A stretch of DNA of 64,000 nucleotides, from NCBI RefSeq assembly GCF_004296935.1, contig NZ_SCVH01000105.1, positions 16,500-80,499 on the forward strand, written 5' to 3'. The notes below the pieces were generated by a model. It had not been told where the DNA came from and made no database searches. It saw only the letters and a program-made list of their open reading frames with translations. This document shows positions 7,614 through 17,731 of the stretch, piece by piece. The stretch's first letter is position 1; the number at the start of each line of letters is the position of its first letter. The translations under genes were made by a program, and so were the position numbers. The DNA is from Reyranella sp. (lineage in GTDB: Bacteria > Pseudomonadota > Alphaproteobacteria > Reyranellales > Reyranellaceae).

Positions 7614-9290
7614 TCAGCTCTTCTTCACCATCACCTCGATCAGCGTCGGGCCGTCGGTCTTCGCCAGCGCCTTGTCGAGCGCCGAATCGAAGCCGGCTGC
7701 CGTGTCGACGCGCTCGGCGGCGAGGCCGAAGCCCTCGGCGATTTTGGCGATGTTCATCGGCGGGTCGTTGAAGTCCATGCCGATCGGCGTGTCGTTGCCG
7801 TGGAACAACTTCAACCGGTTCTTCAGGATCTGGTAGCCCTCGTTGTTGGTGATGACGAAGATCACCGGCAGCTTCTGGTTGGCCGCCGTCCACAGCGCCG
7901 TGATGGAATACATGGCGCTGCCGTCGCCGATCACCGCCACGACGCGGCGCTTCGGCTCGGCGATCTGCACGCCCACGGCCGCCGCGATGCCCCAGCCGAT
8001 GCCGCCGCTCACGTTGCCGAAGAAGCTGTTGCGGTCGCGGAAGGCGAAGTAGTTCATCAGCGTCGCCGTGCTGGTGAGGCCTTCCTCGACCAGGATGGCA
8101 TCCTTGGGCAGCTTGTCGGTCAGCCGCATCATCGCCCACTCCGCCTGCAGCGGCTTTTCGCTGGCGGGCTGTGTGAGCTTGGCCGCGCGCGCCTTGCGTT
8201 GGGCGTTCCAGTTGCGCGGGGCGATCTCGGCCAGCGACGCCCTGGCGCGCTCGGCGAGTGCCGCGCCGCCCAGCTTCTTCAGGAGCGGCACGAGCGCCTT
8301 CAGCGTCTCCTTCACGTCGGCGCGCAAGGCGATCTCGGCGGGGAAGTTCTTGCCCATCTCCCAGTCGCGCAGGCCCACCATCGCCACCGCCGTGGTCTCG
8401 GGCAGCGGCTCGGTCTCGCTCCACACCGACATCTTGAGCACATCGGCGCCGACGCAGAACATCAGGTCGTAGTCGCTGAGCACGCGGCGCACGTATTTCT
8501 GGTCGCGGTTGAGCGCGCCCAGGTAAGCCGGATGCTCGGACGGGAAATGCGCGCCCCAGGCCACGGTCTGCTGCAGCACCGGCGCGCCCAGCGCTTCGGC
8601 GAGCGCCGTCGCCTCGGCGAAGGCGTCCGATGTGGCGATCTCGTGGCCGGCCAGGATTACCGGCTTCTTCGCGGCAAGCAGGCGTCTGGCGAGCTGCTCG
8701 AGTGCTGCATCGGAGGGGCGGACGGCGGTGTCGACCCGGGTGACCTCTCCCATGTCGATGGCGGCTTCGTTGTTCAGGATGTCGCCGGGCAGGGAGATGA
8801 ACACCGGACCGGTCGGCGCCGTGGTCGCGATCTTGGCGGCGCGTCGCAGGATGCGCGGCAGGTCTTCGATGCGGCTCACTTCCGTCGCCCATTTCACGAC
8901 CGGCGTGGCGATCGGCACCAGCGGCGCGTAGAGGAGGGGCTCGGTCAGCCCATGGCCCTGTTCCTGCTGGCCGGCCGTCACGATCATCGGCGTGCCCGAC
9001 ATCATCGAGGTGTAGATCGAGCCGATGGCGTTGCCGAGGCCGGGCGCCACATGGACGTTGCACGACACCAGCTTGCCCGAGGCGCGGGCGTAGCCGTCGG
9101 CCATGGCGATGACCACGGCTTCCTGCAGGGCGAGCACATAGCCCATCTCCGGCGCTGAAGAGAGCGCGTGCATGATCGGCAGTTCGGTGGTGCCGGGATT
9201 GCCGAACATTTTTACGACGCCTTCGTCGGCGAGCACGCGGAGAAAGGCGTCACGGCCGGTGATGGTATTCGTAACGCGGGCGTCGGGCAT
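7614..9290 (-). CDS. ThDP-dependent enzyme, acetolactate synthase / benzoylformate decarboxylase type
   Basis: A 558-residue protein with the three-domain thiamine-diphosphate enzyme fold. Catalytic Glu57 sits in ALQEAVVIAMADGYARASG. A central domain spans about 195-330. The C-terminal PP domain has the ThDP/Mg motif GDGSAMYS followed by ITNNEGYQIL. Substrate residues differ from true IlvB, and no regulatory subunit gene is nearby. A 2-oxoacid decarboxylase (benzoylformate decarboxylase-like) is as likely as an acetolactate synthase. The start at 9290 is preceded by GGAGG. An in-frame extension to 9458 exists but overlaps the divergent phosphotransferase gene and is unlikely. Confidence 0.87.
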   Translation of the reverse strand: MPDARVTNTITGRDAFLRVLADEGVVKMFGNPGTTELPIMHALSSAPEMGYVLALQEAVVIAMADGYARASGKLVSCNVHVAPGLGNAIGSIYTSMMSGTPMIVTAGQQEQGHGLTEPLLYAPLVPIATPVVKWATEVSRIEDLPRILRRAAKIATTAPTGPVFISLPGDILNNEAAIDMGEVTRVDTAVRPSDAALEQLARRLLAAKKPVILAGHEIATSDAFAEATALAEALGAPVLQQTVAWGAHFPSEHPAYLGALNRDQKYVRRVLSDYDLMFCVGADVLKMSVWSETEPLPETTAVAMVGLRDWEMGKNFPAEIALRADVKETLKALVPLLKKLGGAALAERARASLAEIAPRNWNAQRKARAAKLTQPASEKPLQAEWAMMRLTDKLPKDAILVEEGLTSTATLMNYFAFRDRNSFFGNVSGGIGWGIAAAVGVQIAEPKRRVVAVIGDGSAMYSITALWTAANQKLPVIFVITNNEGYQILKNRLKLFHGNDTPIGMDFNDPPMNIAKIAEGFGLAAERVDTAAGFDSALDKALAKTDGPTLIEVMVKKS

Positions 9291-9366
9291 TGTTTCCTCC
9301 CTGGAGGCGGCGAGGGTAGCGTGCGCGCGCGTCGCGTGGAATGATTGTGTCGGGGAGGCACGCGCG

Positions 9367-10212
9367 ATGCGAAAGGACGATCTGGAGAGCAAGCTCGCGC
9401 ATCTGGCGTGCTGGCGCGGCCCGGTGACCCTGGCGCCGCTCAAGGGCGGGCTCACCAACCTCTCCTATGTCGCCGACGATGGACGGGAGAAGTTCGTCGT
9501 GCGCTGCGGCGCCGACATTCCCGTCCATCACGTCTTCCGCGACCGCGAGCGCGCGGCCTCGGTCGCCGCCTTCGAGGCCGGTCTCTCGCCCGAGGTCGTT
9601 CACGCCGAGCCGGGCATCATGGTGCTGCGCTTCATCGATGGCCGCACGTTCGGCGAAGCCGACCTCGCCACGAACATCGGCCGCATCGTGCCGCTGCTGA
9701 AGACCTGTCACGCCGAGGTCGGCCGGCGCGTACGCGGACCGGTCAATGCCTTCTGGGTGTTCCACGTCATCCGCGACTATGTGCGGCTGATCGATGCCGA
9801 TCCCCGGTACATGGCGCTGGCCGACCGGCTGGAGCGGGCGCAGGTGCCGATGCCGACGGTCTTCGGCCACCACGACCTGCTGCCGGGCAACTTCATGGAT
9901 GACGGCAAGAAGTTGTGGCTGATCGACTGGGAGTATGGCGCTTTCGGCACCGCCATGTTCGATCTCGCCAACCTGTCGTCGAACGGCGCTTTCGGCGAGG
10001 CCGAGGACGCGTCGCTCCTCGATGCCTATTTCGAAGGCAAGGTATCGGGCGATCTGCGCCGCGCGTTCGAGGCCATGAAGGCGGCCAGTGCGCTCCGCGA
10101 GGCGTTGTGGGCGATGGTCTCGGACGTGCATCTGAAGACACCGGGCGTCGACTACACCGCGCACGCGCGTGAATACCTCCGCCGGTTCGAGCAACTCATG
10201 GCCCGGTCATAG
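9367..10212 (+). CDS. Choline/aminoglycoside phosphotransferase family kinase
   Basis: A 281-residue APH-fold small-molecule kinase. The catalytic loop reads GHHDLLPGNFM and the metal-binding motif is LIDWEYGAFG. These match the choline/ethanolamine kinase branch (HxDxxxxN and DWEYA/G). The N-terminal KGGLTNLSYV segment is the glycine-rich nucleotide loop. It is transcribed divergently from the ThDP enzyme, 76 bases away. The substrate is unknown; choline or a related amino alcohol is the best guess. A large inverted repeat starts at its stop codon. Confidence 0.85.
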   Translation: MRKDDLESKLAHLACWRGPVTLAPLKGGLTNLSYVADDGREKFVVRCGADIPVHHVFRDRERAASVAAFEAGLSPEVVHAEPGIMVLRFIDGRTFGEADLATNIGRIVPLLKTCHAEVGRRVRGPVNAFWVFHVIRDYVRLIDADPRYMALADRLERAQVPMPTVFGHHDLLPGNFMDDGKKLWLIDWEYGAFGTAMFDLANLSSNGAFGEAEDASLLDAYFEGKVSGDLRRAFEAMKAASALREALWAMVSDVHLKTPGVDYTAHAREYLRRFEQLMARS

Positions 10213-10290
10213 CTGGGAGCGCGCCACTCCAGTGGCGCATCTTCGTGCGAACACGGTGGATGAGCGCAACTGGAGTTGCGCGCTCCCAGC
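10212..10290. repeat. 27-bp inverted repeat with nested palindromes
   Basis: The left arm 10212-10238 and right arm 10264-10290 are complementary except for two positions. Inside the left arm GCGCCACT/AGTGGCGC is itself a palindrome, and inside the right arm GCGCAACT/AGTTGCGC is too. The two arm differences are thus compensated within each arm. The left arm starts on the last base of the phosphotransferase stop. It may act as a terminator or be a mobile palindromic repeat. Confidence 0.75.
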
Positions 10291-10335
10291 AATGAAGTGC
10301 AGGCAAAATGCTGGCACCCCAGGCTGGAATCCTAC

Positions 10336-10351
10336 TAAATAGGCCTATTTA
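10336..10351. promoter_or_regulatory. 16-bp perfect palindrome upstream of an HTH gene
   Basis: TAAATAGGCCTATTTA is a perfect palindrome in an AT-rich patch unlike its surroundings, 60 bases before the start of the helix-turn-helix gene at 10411. It is a good candidate operator, perhaps for autoregulation. A purine-rich ribosome binding site (AGGAGG) follows at about 10400. Confidence 0.45.
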
Positions 10352-10410
10352 CGATTACCTATCCTTCTGATATTCCTGCCACAGAAAGCGAGGAATCACA
10401 GGAGGATCTC

Positions 10411-11211
10411 ATGACTGCACAGGAAGCCCTCGAACGCTGGGAAATCTTCGGCGACGGGCCGCACCTTCCGCAGATCTACCGCGACATGGGCCTGACTCGG
10501 CTGCGCATCCTGGCCGCCGAGGAAGCAAAGCCCTCGCTCCCGAGCGCCATGGACCGCATGCCGATCCCGCGGCTCAATTATAATCCGCTCGATCGCGCGC
10601 TCGGCCGCGAGACGCCGCCGGCGCCCGCCGTGAAGGAGGAAGCTCCGCCACAGGCGCCGAAGTCCCTGCGCGACAGGGCGCTCACCAACCCCGCGCGGTT
10701 GCGCACGCCGGCCCGTAAGCGCGCCTCCTTTCGCTATCACCTTGCGATGTGCGGGTTCGTGGCCGAGGCGGCGGAGCGCGCCAAGGTCAACCGCAGCACG
10801 CTCTACCGCTGGCGCGACGAGCTGCCCCGGTTCGCCGAGTTGTGGGACAAGGCGATCGCCCAACGGACCCGCGCCGTCGACGACGACATCATCCTGCGGG
10901 CGGGCCACGTCGAGGTGCAGCCGATCCTCTACGCAGGCAAGAAGGTGGGCGAACGGCGCCGGATCGACTCACGGATGCTGATGCATGTGCAGAACCGGCT
11001 GGACGTCGACCGCCGTCGTGCCGAGGACCGGGCCGAACGCCGAGAACTGGCGGCGCTGCGCACCAAGCCGCTCGACGAGGCGGCGCTGGCCGAACGGCTG
11101 CTCGTCCTGATGGAACGGCGACGTGAAACACGCCATTCCGTGTCCCACGACACGACTCCGGACACGCCGGATTCGGCGAATGCAAACAAGGACTTGGACA
11201 AGGCGGCGTGA
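10411..11211 (+). CDS. Uncharacterised protein with terminase-small-subunit-like helix-turn-helix
   Basis: A 266-residue charged protein. Residues 113-135 read GFVAEAAERAKVNRSTLYRW, a helix-turn-helix. It is followed by RDELPRFAELWDKAI, which is the arrangement in phage terminase small subunits and transposase-like HTH proteins. The N-terminal 100 residues are Pro/Ala-rich and the C-terminus is basic and helical (RRRAEDRAERRELAALR). No other phage genes are near, so a DNA-binding regulator is more likely than a packaging protein. It has a strong ribosome binding site, and a 16-bp palindrome lies upstream. It is flanked by two different palindromic repeat elements. Function not known. Confidence 0.72.
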   Translation: MTAQEALERWEIFGDGPHLPQIYRDMGLTRLRILAAEEAKPSLPSAMDRMPIPRLNYNPLDRALGRETPPAPAVKEEAPPQAPKSLRDRALTNPARLRTPARKRASFRYHLAMCGFVAEAAERAKVNRSTLYRWRDELPRFAELWDKAIAQRTRAVDDDIILRAGHVEVQPILYAGKKVGERRRIDSRMLMHVQNRLDVDRRRAEDRAERRELAALRTKPLDEAALAERLLVLMERRRETRHSVSHDTTPDTPDSANANKDLDKAA

Positions 11212-11242
11212 GGGGCAGGCGACGTGAACCCCTGTCCCACGG

Positions 11243-11353
11243 ACTCCTCCCCCGTCTCGGGGGAGGTGCCCCGCAGGGGCGGAGGGGGTCATGAACCCCA
11301 TCGCCCTCGTAAGACGAGGGCACTTCCCCTTTGCGGACTCCGCAAAGGGGAAG
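11243..11353. repeat. Intergenic mosaic repeat B: string of hairpins
   Basis: Hairpins in order: CCTCCCCCG/CGGGGGAGG, GCCCC/GGGGC, GGGGTCATGAACCCC, GCCCTCGT/ACGAGGGC, then CTTCCCCTTTGCGGA/TCCGCAAAGGGGAAG. Read on the minus strand it follows the same block order as element A at 7462-7610. The shared scaffold is kept while two stems are replaced by different complementary stems. It lies between the HTH gene and convergent purA and may serve as a bidirectional terminator. Confidence 0.8.
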
Positions 11354-11367
11354 AGATGACCATGACT

Positions 11368-12660
<1,293 letters not shown>

Positions 12661-12696
12661 TGCCCCATTCCTTCAGACACAAGCCCTTCACACACG

Positions 12697-12730
12697 AAAA
12701 CGCCTCCCCGGGGCCGGTGCCGGAGAGGCG
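12697..12730 (-). terminator. Rho-independent-type terminator or attenuator between hisZ and purA
   Basis: On the minus strand CGCCTCTCCGG pairs with CCGGGGAGGCG (12730-12701, one G-U pair, 8-base loop), directly followed by TTTT. It lies 37 bases before purA. It may end hisZ transcripts, or attenuate read-through into purA. Confidence 0.6.
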
Positions 12731-12792
12731 TGACGTCGGATAGCACTTCCGCCCGAGGCAGGCGAGGTGAAATCGATCCTCAACAGGCAGCC

Positions 12793-13956
12793 TCAGAGGG
12801 GGACGGCGTCTCCGTCGATCAGCGCGTGGCTGCAGTTCAGCCGCTTGGCTTCGGCACGCGGCTCGGACACTGCGACGACTGCGCGCACGATGGCGTAGCC
12901 TTTGGCCTGCCAAGGCGCGGCTTCACGCCACGCGACACCCAACGGCAGGTAGAGGCGCGGCCGTTGCGGCGCGGCATCCGAGGCCGCCAGCACGGCATCC
13001 ATGTAGACGGTGAAGCCGGTCGCGGGCTCGCTGACGCCGTCCTCCGGATAGCCTGCCGAATAGCGTCCGCCGCGCGCCAGTTCCTGACGCCCCTTCAGCG
13101 CGAACACCGAGAACGACACGCCGGTCTGGTACTCGAGGCCGCGATATTCGACCGGGTCGATCGTGAGCGGCAGATCGGGATCGGCGGCGCGAACCAGTTT
13201 CACCACCTCGGCCAGGCGCGCCGCCTCGGCGGCGCCGGCGGCCGGCAGCTTGAGCCCGGCGAGCTGGGCGATGCCGCGATCGGCCGGGCCGGCGGCACGC
13301 AACAGGCCGACGAACAGCTCGGCACCCTTCTTTTCGCCGAGCGCCTTGGCAACGGCCGCTTCGTCCTTGCGATCGAGCGCCCGGCGCAGGCGACGCAGCG
13401 GCTCGGCCGGCAGTTTCAGCCCGGCGGCGACGGCAGCGACCAGCGTCGGCAGGTTGAGATCGACCGTGAGGTCGGCAACGCCGATGGCGCGCAGCGCATC
13501 GATGGCCAGCAGCACGGCCTCGGCGTCGGCCTCGGCCGAATCGACGCCGATCAACTCTGTGCCGACCTGGGCGAACTGGCGTTCGGGCTTGAGCGCGCTG
13601 CCGCGCACGCGGATGACGTTGCCGCCGTAGGACAGCCGCAGCGGCCGCGGTTCGTGCTTCAACCGGGTGACCGCGATGCGCGCCACCTGCACGGTCATGT
13701 CCGGGCGCACGCCCATCATACGCTGCGAGACCGGGTCCATGAGCCGGAAGGTTTGCGGGCCGAGTGCCGCGCCCGGGCCGCCCAGCAGCGATTCCTCGAA
13801 CTCGACGAGGGGCGGCTTCACCCGTTCATAGCCGAACGCGGCAAAACGCTCGATGGCGAGGTCGATGGCCCGGGCCTCGCGCGCCGCGTCGGGCGGCAGC
13901 AGGTCGGCAAGTCCGGCCGGCAGAAGGCCACGGTGGTCGTTGTCATTGGCGGTCAT
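12793..13956 (-). CDS. hisZ: ATP phosphoribosyltransferase regulatory subunit HisZ
   Basis: A 387-residue class II aminoacyl-tRNA-synthetase-like protein related to HisRS. It has PLVEFEESLLGG, FRLMDPVSQRMMGVRPDMTVQVARIA (motif 2 region) and EYQTGVSFSVFALKGRQELARGGRY. The genuine HisRS tRNA-binding C-terminal domain is absent, as expected for HisZ, which activates the short form of HisG. HisG is not in the window. I chose ATG 13956 (MTANDND) over an upstream in-frame start at 13986. The neighbouring purA links it with purine and histidine synthesis, which share the AICAR branch. Confidence 0.88.
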   Translation of the reverse strand: MTANDNDHRGLLPAGLADLLPPDAAREARAIDLAIERFAAFGYERVKPPLVEFEESLLGGPGAALGPQTFRLMDPVSQRMMGVRPDMTVQVARIAVTRLKHEPRPLRLSYGGNVIRVRGSALKPERQFAQVGTELIGVDSAEADAEAVLLAIDALRAIGVADLTVDLNLPTLVAAVAAGLKLPAEPLRRLRRALDRKDEAAVAKALGEKKGAELFVGLLRAAGPADRGIAQLAGLKLPAAGAAEAARLAEVVKLVRAADPDLPLTIDPVEYRGLEYQTGVSFSVFALKGRQELARGGRYSAGYPEDGVSEPATGFTVYMDAVLAASDAAPQRPRLYLPLGVAWREAAPWQAKGYAIVRAVVAVSEPRAEAKRLNCSHALIDGDAVPL

Positions 13957-14051
13957 GGTGCCGCTTGATAGCCCATTGCGCCCCAAATTGGGAGGACGAC
14001 AAGGGGAGGGAGTGCTTGTATCCGGCCACCGATGGGCTATTGGTCGCGGCT

Positions 14052-15011
14052 ATGAATGAGCTCTCCCGCCCGGCGCTTTCCGTGGTGGCTCCTTGCTACA
14101 ACGAGCAGGACGTCCTGCCCGAGTTCCTGCGCCGGGTCGGCGCGGTGCTGGATTCCGCGGGCGGCGGCGCCGAGATCGTGTTGGTCGACGATGGCTCGCG
14201 CGACCGCACCTGGGAGGTCATGACAGCCGCGGCAGCCGCCGATTCCAGGATCGTGGCTGTCCGACTGATGCGCAACCACGGCCACCAGCTCGCGCTGACG
14301 GCCGGACTGTCCGTCTGCCGGGGCGAGCGCATCCTGATCATCGATGCCGACCTCCAGGATCCGCCCGAACTGCTGCCCGACATGATGGCCCTGATGGACG
14401 GCGTGGATGGCAAGGGAGGAGCCGACGTGGTCTATGGCCAGCGTCGGCAACGCGACGGCGAAAGCCTGTTCAAGCGCGCGAGCGCCGCTGCCTTCTATCG
14501 CCTGATCAACAAGCTCACCGACGTCGACATTCCCACCGATGCCGGCGACTTCCGCCTCGTCAGCCGCCGCGTTCTCGACCTGCTGCTCGCCATGCCCGAG
14601 CGCCATCGCTTCATCCGCGGGATGGTGGCCTGGATCGGCGGCCGGCAGGTGCCGCTGCTCTATGATCGCCACGCCCGCGCGGCGGGCGAGAGCAAGTATC
14701 CGCTCAGCAAGATGATCCGCTTCGCCGCCGACGCCATCACCGCCTTCTCGGTGGTGCCGCTGATGGCGTCGATGACGATCGGCTGGGTGATGGCGGCGGT
14801 CGGGTTCGCCTTTTTCGTCTATTCGATCATCGGCTGGCTGATGCATGCCAACCTGCCCGGCTGGACGTCGATCATGGCGGCTCTCGGCCTGCTGGGCGGC
14901 ATGCAGTTCCTGATGCTGGGCATCATCGGCGCCTATCTCGGCCGACTCTACGACCAGAGCAAGGGGCGGCCGCTGTTCATGATCCGCGACATCGTTGGCG
15001 GGCCGAAATGA
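14052..15011 (+). CDS. GT2 family glycosyltransferase with two C-terminal membrane helices
   Basis: A 319-residue DPM1/GtrB-type enzyme. The nucleotide-sugar site is VVAPCYNEQDVLPEF (residues 11-25) and VLVDDGSRDRTW. Residues 98-106 read DADLQDPPE, the metal-binding DXD and the QDPPE motif typical of polyprenyl-phosphate glycosyltransferases. Two hydrophobic spans near 235-260 and 268-292 anchor it in the inner membrane. It probably loads a sugar onto undecaprenyl phosphate. It is coupled by an ATGA overlap to a methyltransferase and begins a four-gene plus-strand run. Confidence 0.9.
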   Translation: MNELSRPALSVVAPCYNEQDVLPEFLRRVGAVLDSAGGGAEIVLVDDGSRDRTWEVMTAAAAADSRIVAVRLMRNHGHQLALTAGLSVCRGERILIIDADLQDPPELLPDMMALMDGVDGKGGADVVYGQRRQRDGESLFKRASAAAFYRLINKLTDVDIPTDAGDFRLVSRRVLDLLLAMPERHRFIRGMVAWIGGRQVPLLYDRHARAAGESKYPLSKMIRFAADAITAFSVVPLMASMTIGWVMAAVGFAFFVYSIIGWLMHANLPGWTSIMAALGLLGGMQFLMLGIIGAYLGRLYDQSKGRPLFMIRDIVGGPK

Positions 15012-15763
15012 ATCCGGGCGATCCGGTCACGGGGCCTGTCTCCTGGTCCGGCGAGCCGGCGGAATTCGACGACTACGCTGCCGAATACGAGGGCGGCCTC
15101 GACAATCCGGTCAAGCGGATGATGGGAAAGTCGGCCGACCAGTTCATCGCCGTCAAGACGCGCTGGCTGATGCGCCGCGAGCCGGCGCTCCGGACCGGCG
15201 GGCTCGCCGTGCTCGACTACGGCTGCGGCGTCGGCAGCCTGATGCGGGTGTTGGCGGAGACCGGCGCGCGCGCCGAGTTCACCGGCTGCGACATCTCCAG
15301 CGGGATGCTGCGCCAGGTCGAGAAGCGGTGGCCGGCCAGGCTCGGCAAAGCGCCCGCGCTGGCGCCGCAGCAGGGCGCGCGGACGCCGTTCGCCGACGGC
15401 CGGTTCGACATCATCACCATCAGCGCGGTGCTGCATCACGTTCCGGTGGCGGAGCGTCCGGCGGTCTATGCCGAGCTCGGTCGCGTGCTCAAGCCCGGCG
15501 GGCGGATCTATGTCTTCGAGCACAATCCGCGCAACCCGCTGGTGCGGTATGTCATTGCGCGCACGCCGATCGACAGGAATGCCATCCTGCTCGACTCGAC
15601 CGAGGTGCGCCATGGATTGCTGAATGTCGCACGCTACGATCTCGACACCGACTACCTGATGTTCATGCCGCCGGGGCTGGCCGTGCTGCGTCCGGTCGAC
15701 CGGGTACTGGCGTGGTTGCCGCTCGGCGCGCAATATGTCGTGGTGGCCCGCAAGCCTGCCTGA
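15008..15763 (+). CDS. Class I SAM-dependent methyltransferase
   Basis: A 251-residue Rossmann methyltransferase. Motif I is VLDYGCGVGSLMRVL, the acidic SAM-ribose residue is in FTGCDISSGML, and motif post-I/IV is FDIITISAVLHHVP. The C-terminal half is hydrophobic (VLRPVDRVLAWLPLGAQYVVVARK), suggesting membrane association or a lipid-like substrate. Its start overlaps the GT2 stop (ATGA), so it probably acts in the same glycolipid or glycan pathway. The methyl acceptor is unknown. Confidence 0.88.
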   Translation: MNPGDPVTGPVSWSGEPAEFDDYAAEYEGGLDNPVKRMMGKSADQFIAVKTRWLMRREPALRTGGLAVLDYGCGVGSLMRVLAETGARAEFTGCDISSGMLRQVEKRWPARLGKAPALAPQQGARTPFADGRFDIITISAVLHHVPVAERPAVYAELGRVLKPGGRIYVFEHNPRNPLVRYVIARTPIDRNAILLDSTEVRHGLLNVARYDLDTDYLMFMPPGLAVLRPVDRVLAWLPLGAQYVVVARKPA

Positions 15764-15774
15764 CGGAGGAGCAG

Positions 15775-16041
15775 ATGGACCGAGTGACGTTCGAAGCGGA
15801 ATTGCAGCGCGACGGCTACGAAGTGCAGACCAACACGACGCCGGGCGTGAAGGTCAATCCGGAGCACAGCCACCCCTACGACGTGCGGGCGATGGTGCTG
15901 CAGGGCGCGCTGACGTTGTCGCGCGACGGCGGCGCCCGCACCTACAAGGCCGGCGAGGCGTTCGCCATGCCCAAGGGGTGCCTGCATTCCGAAAGCTATG
16001 GACCCGAAGGCGCGGTGACGCTGTTCGGCCGCAAGTCCTGA
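15775..16041 (+). CDS. Small cupin-domain protein
   Basis: An 88-residue single-cupin protein. The first motif is VNPEHSHPYDVRAMVLQGALTL, with His residues expected to bind metal. The second motif is GEAFAMPKGCLHSESYGPEG. A good ribosome binding site, GGAGGAG, precedes ATG 15775 and lies 11 bases after the methyltransferase stop. Small cupins like this can be epimerases, dioxygenase-like enzymes or ligand sensors; there is no basis to choose. Confidence 0.82.
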   Translation: MDRVTFEAELQRDGYEVQTNTTPGVKVNPEHSHPYDVRAMVLQGALTLSRDGGARTYKAGEAFAMPKGCLHSESYGPEGAVTLFGRKS

Positions 16042-16069
16042 CGATCCCAGCCAGACCGTCGGGAGTGTG

Positions 16070-17728
16070 ATGAAGACTCCGGCGCTCGGCTGGCAGCTCC
16101 TGTTGGCATTCGCGCTGTCGCTGCTGGCCCTCGTCGGCCTGATCGGCTGGCTGCAGAACGTCCACATCCTGACCGCGAACGGCATGTACAAGGCTATCCA
16201 GACCGAGCCCTGGATCGCCAATCCCGTCACTGCGCGGCTCGACGACTCGAACTATCTCTACTTCCCGCTCTATGGCGCTCTGTGCCGGTTGCTGGATGTC
16301 CTCGGCATCCAGCGCGGCGTGCCATGGAAGCAGCTCGCCTATCTCAATGCCTTCTGGGCGAGCCTCTGCATCGTCTTCGTCTATGCCTTCGTCCATCGCG
16401 TGACGAAGAGCATCGCGGCTGCCGTTCTTGCCGCGATCTTCCATTTCGGTTGCGGCTTCTTCCTGCTTCTCGCGGTGATCAGCGAGGACATCATGCCGGG
16501 CTATGCCTTGGTCCTGGGCGCCATGACGCTGGCCGGCCTGTGGTTCGATCGGCCGACTTATATCCGCGTGGTGATCGTCGGCGCGGTCTTCACCCTGGGC
16601 TGGCTGCTCGAGTGGCGGCTGATCTTTCCGACCCTGCCGGCGCTGCTGCTGGCGCTGGCCTTGTCGGGGGTCTCGATCCCGCGGCGGCTCAGGCGCATCG
16701 TCGCGATGATCGGCGCGATCCTGGCCACGGCAGGCATCGTCCAGCTCCTGTGGGACGGCCACAACGGCGCGGTCGGACTCCACGACATGCTGTGGACGGG
16801 CAAGGGCGTGGCCAGCGGCTGGGCCGGCTTTTCCTGGGACAAGGCCTGGATGATGCTGTCGGGCATCGGGAACTATTTCCTGATCATGGGTGGGTTCACC
16901 GACCCCATCACAGCCCGGCGCCTGGTGTTTCCGCTGTCGGTATCCGTGCTCTTGCAGGCCGCGATCTTCGTTGCCGCCGTGGTGGCCCTGTGGCCGCAAC
17001 GGGCCGACCGGCGGCTGCGCGCCATCGCCATCGTCTTTCTTGGCACCCTGGGCGCGGGCGAGGTGTTCAATCTCTACGCCCAGCCGCAGGATCCGCAGAT
17101 GCAGATCAACGTCATGCCGTGGCTGACGGTGGCGTGGGGCCTGTTGGCGGCGCATCTTCTCGCGACCAGCCGCCGGCGGCATACGCTGCTCTTCCTCGCC
17201 ATCCTGTCGCTGGCGCCGCTGGTCTGGAACGGTGCCCAACTCGCACGTTGGCGCGGTGGCGATCCGGCGTCGTTGACCGCGCTCGCGGCGATCGAGAAAC
17301 GCTTCCCGCCCGACTCGACGGTCTTTCTCTACTGGGGCTTCGAGCCGATCACGGTCTGGCAGTACGCGCTGTGGAGCCGGACGTGGGACTGGGACGGCGC
17401 CTTCACGCCGGCGCCCGCGCCATCGGCCCAGCCGAAATTCAAATGGATCGCCATCGCCGCCGGCGCCATCCGTCATCCCGACTGGACGGCGGAGCAGCAT
17501 GCGCAGTCGATCAAGGGCGACATCGACCAGGCGCTCGACCATGGTTACCAGGTGGCGGTTTCCGACGTCTGGAACTGGAGCGTCGACGAACTGGCGGGCC
17601 AACTCGGCAGCCTGGCGGCCGCCAACAGGGCTGCAGCCATTGCCAGGATGCTGCACGACAACTTCGAGGCCCGGCCGGTCTTCAGCAATCCCACCGTCGG
17701 CACCTACTACGAATTGCGACGGCGCTGA
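16070..17728 (+). CDS. Polytopic membrane protein, GT-C-like glycosyltransferase
   Basis: A 552-residue protein with about 10-11 membrane helices. The first is near residues 8-28, followed by a periplasmic loop with LDDSNYLYFPLY. A soluble C-terminal region of about 150 residues follows (from roughly 400). The layout resembles PMT/ArnT-like GT-C enzymes that use polyprenyl-linked sugars, but the acidic pair in the first loop is not a clean match, so the assignment is tentative. GTG 16067 is an alternative start; ATG 16070 is better spaced from GGGAG. It ends 3 bases from the convergent SGNH gene. Confidence 0.7.
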   Translation: MKTPALGWQLLLAFALSLLALVGLIGWLQNVHILTANGMYKAIQTEPWIANPVTARLDDSNYLYFPLYGALCRLLDVLGIQRGVPWKQLAYLNAFWASLCIVFVYAFVHRVTKSIAAAVLAAIFHFGCGFFLLLAVISEDIMPGYALVLGAMTLAGLWFDRPTYIRVVIVGAVFTLGWLLEWRLIFPTLPALLLALALSGVSIPRRLRRIVAMIGAILATAGIVQLLWDGHNGAVGLHDMLWTGKGVASGWAGFSWDKAWMMLSGIGNYFLIMGGFTDPITARRLVFPLSVSVLLQAAIFVAAVVALWPQRADRRLRAIAIVFLGTLGAGEVFNLYAQPQDPQMQINVMPWLTVAWGLLAAHLLATSRRRHTLLFLAILSLAPLVWNGAQLARWRGGDPASLTALAAIEKRFPPDSTVFLYWGFEPITVWQYALWSRTWDWDGAFTPAPAPSAQPKFKWIAIAAGAIRHPDWTAEQHAQSIKGDIDQALDHGYQVAVSDVWNWSVDELAGQLGSLAAANRAAAIARMLHDNFEARPVFSNPTVGTYYELRRR

Positions 17729-17731
17729 CGC

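Noticed and set aside
9291-9458. N-terminal extension of the ThDP enzyme
   Set aside because: It would overlap the divergent phosphotransferase gene. ATG 9290 has a good ribosome binding site and the family N-terminus.
10411-11211. Prophage packaging gene
   Set aside because: The helix-turn-helix resembles terminase small subunits, but no large terminase, portal or other phage gene is nearby.
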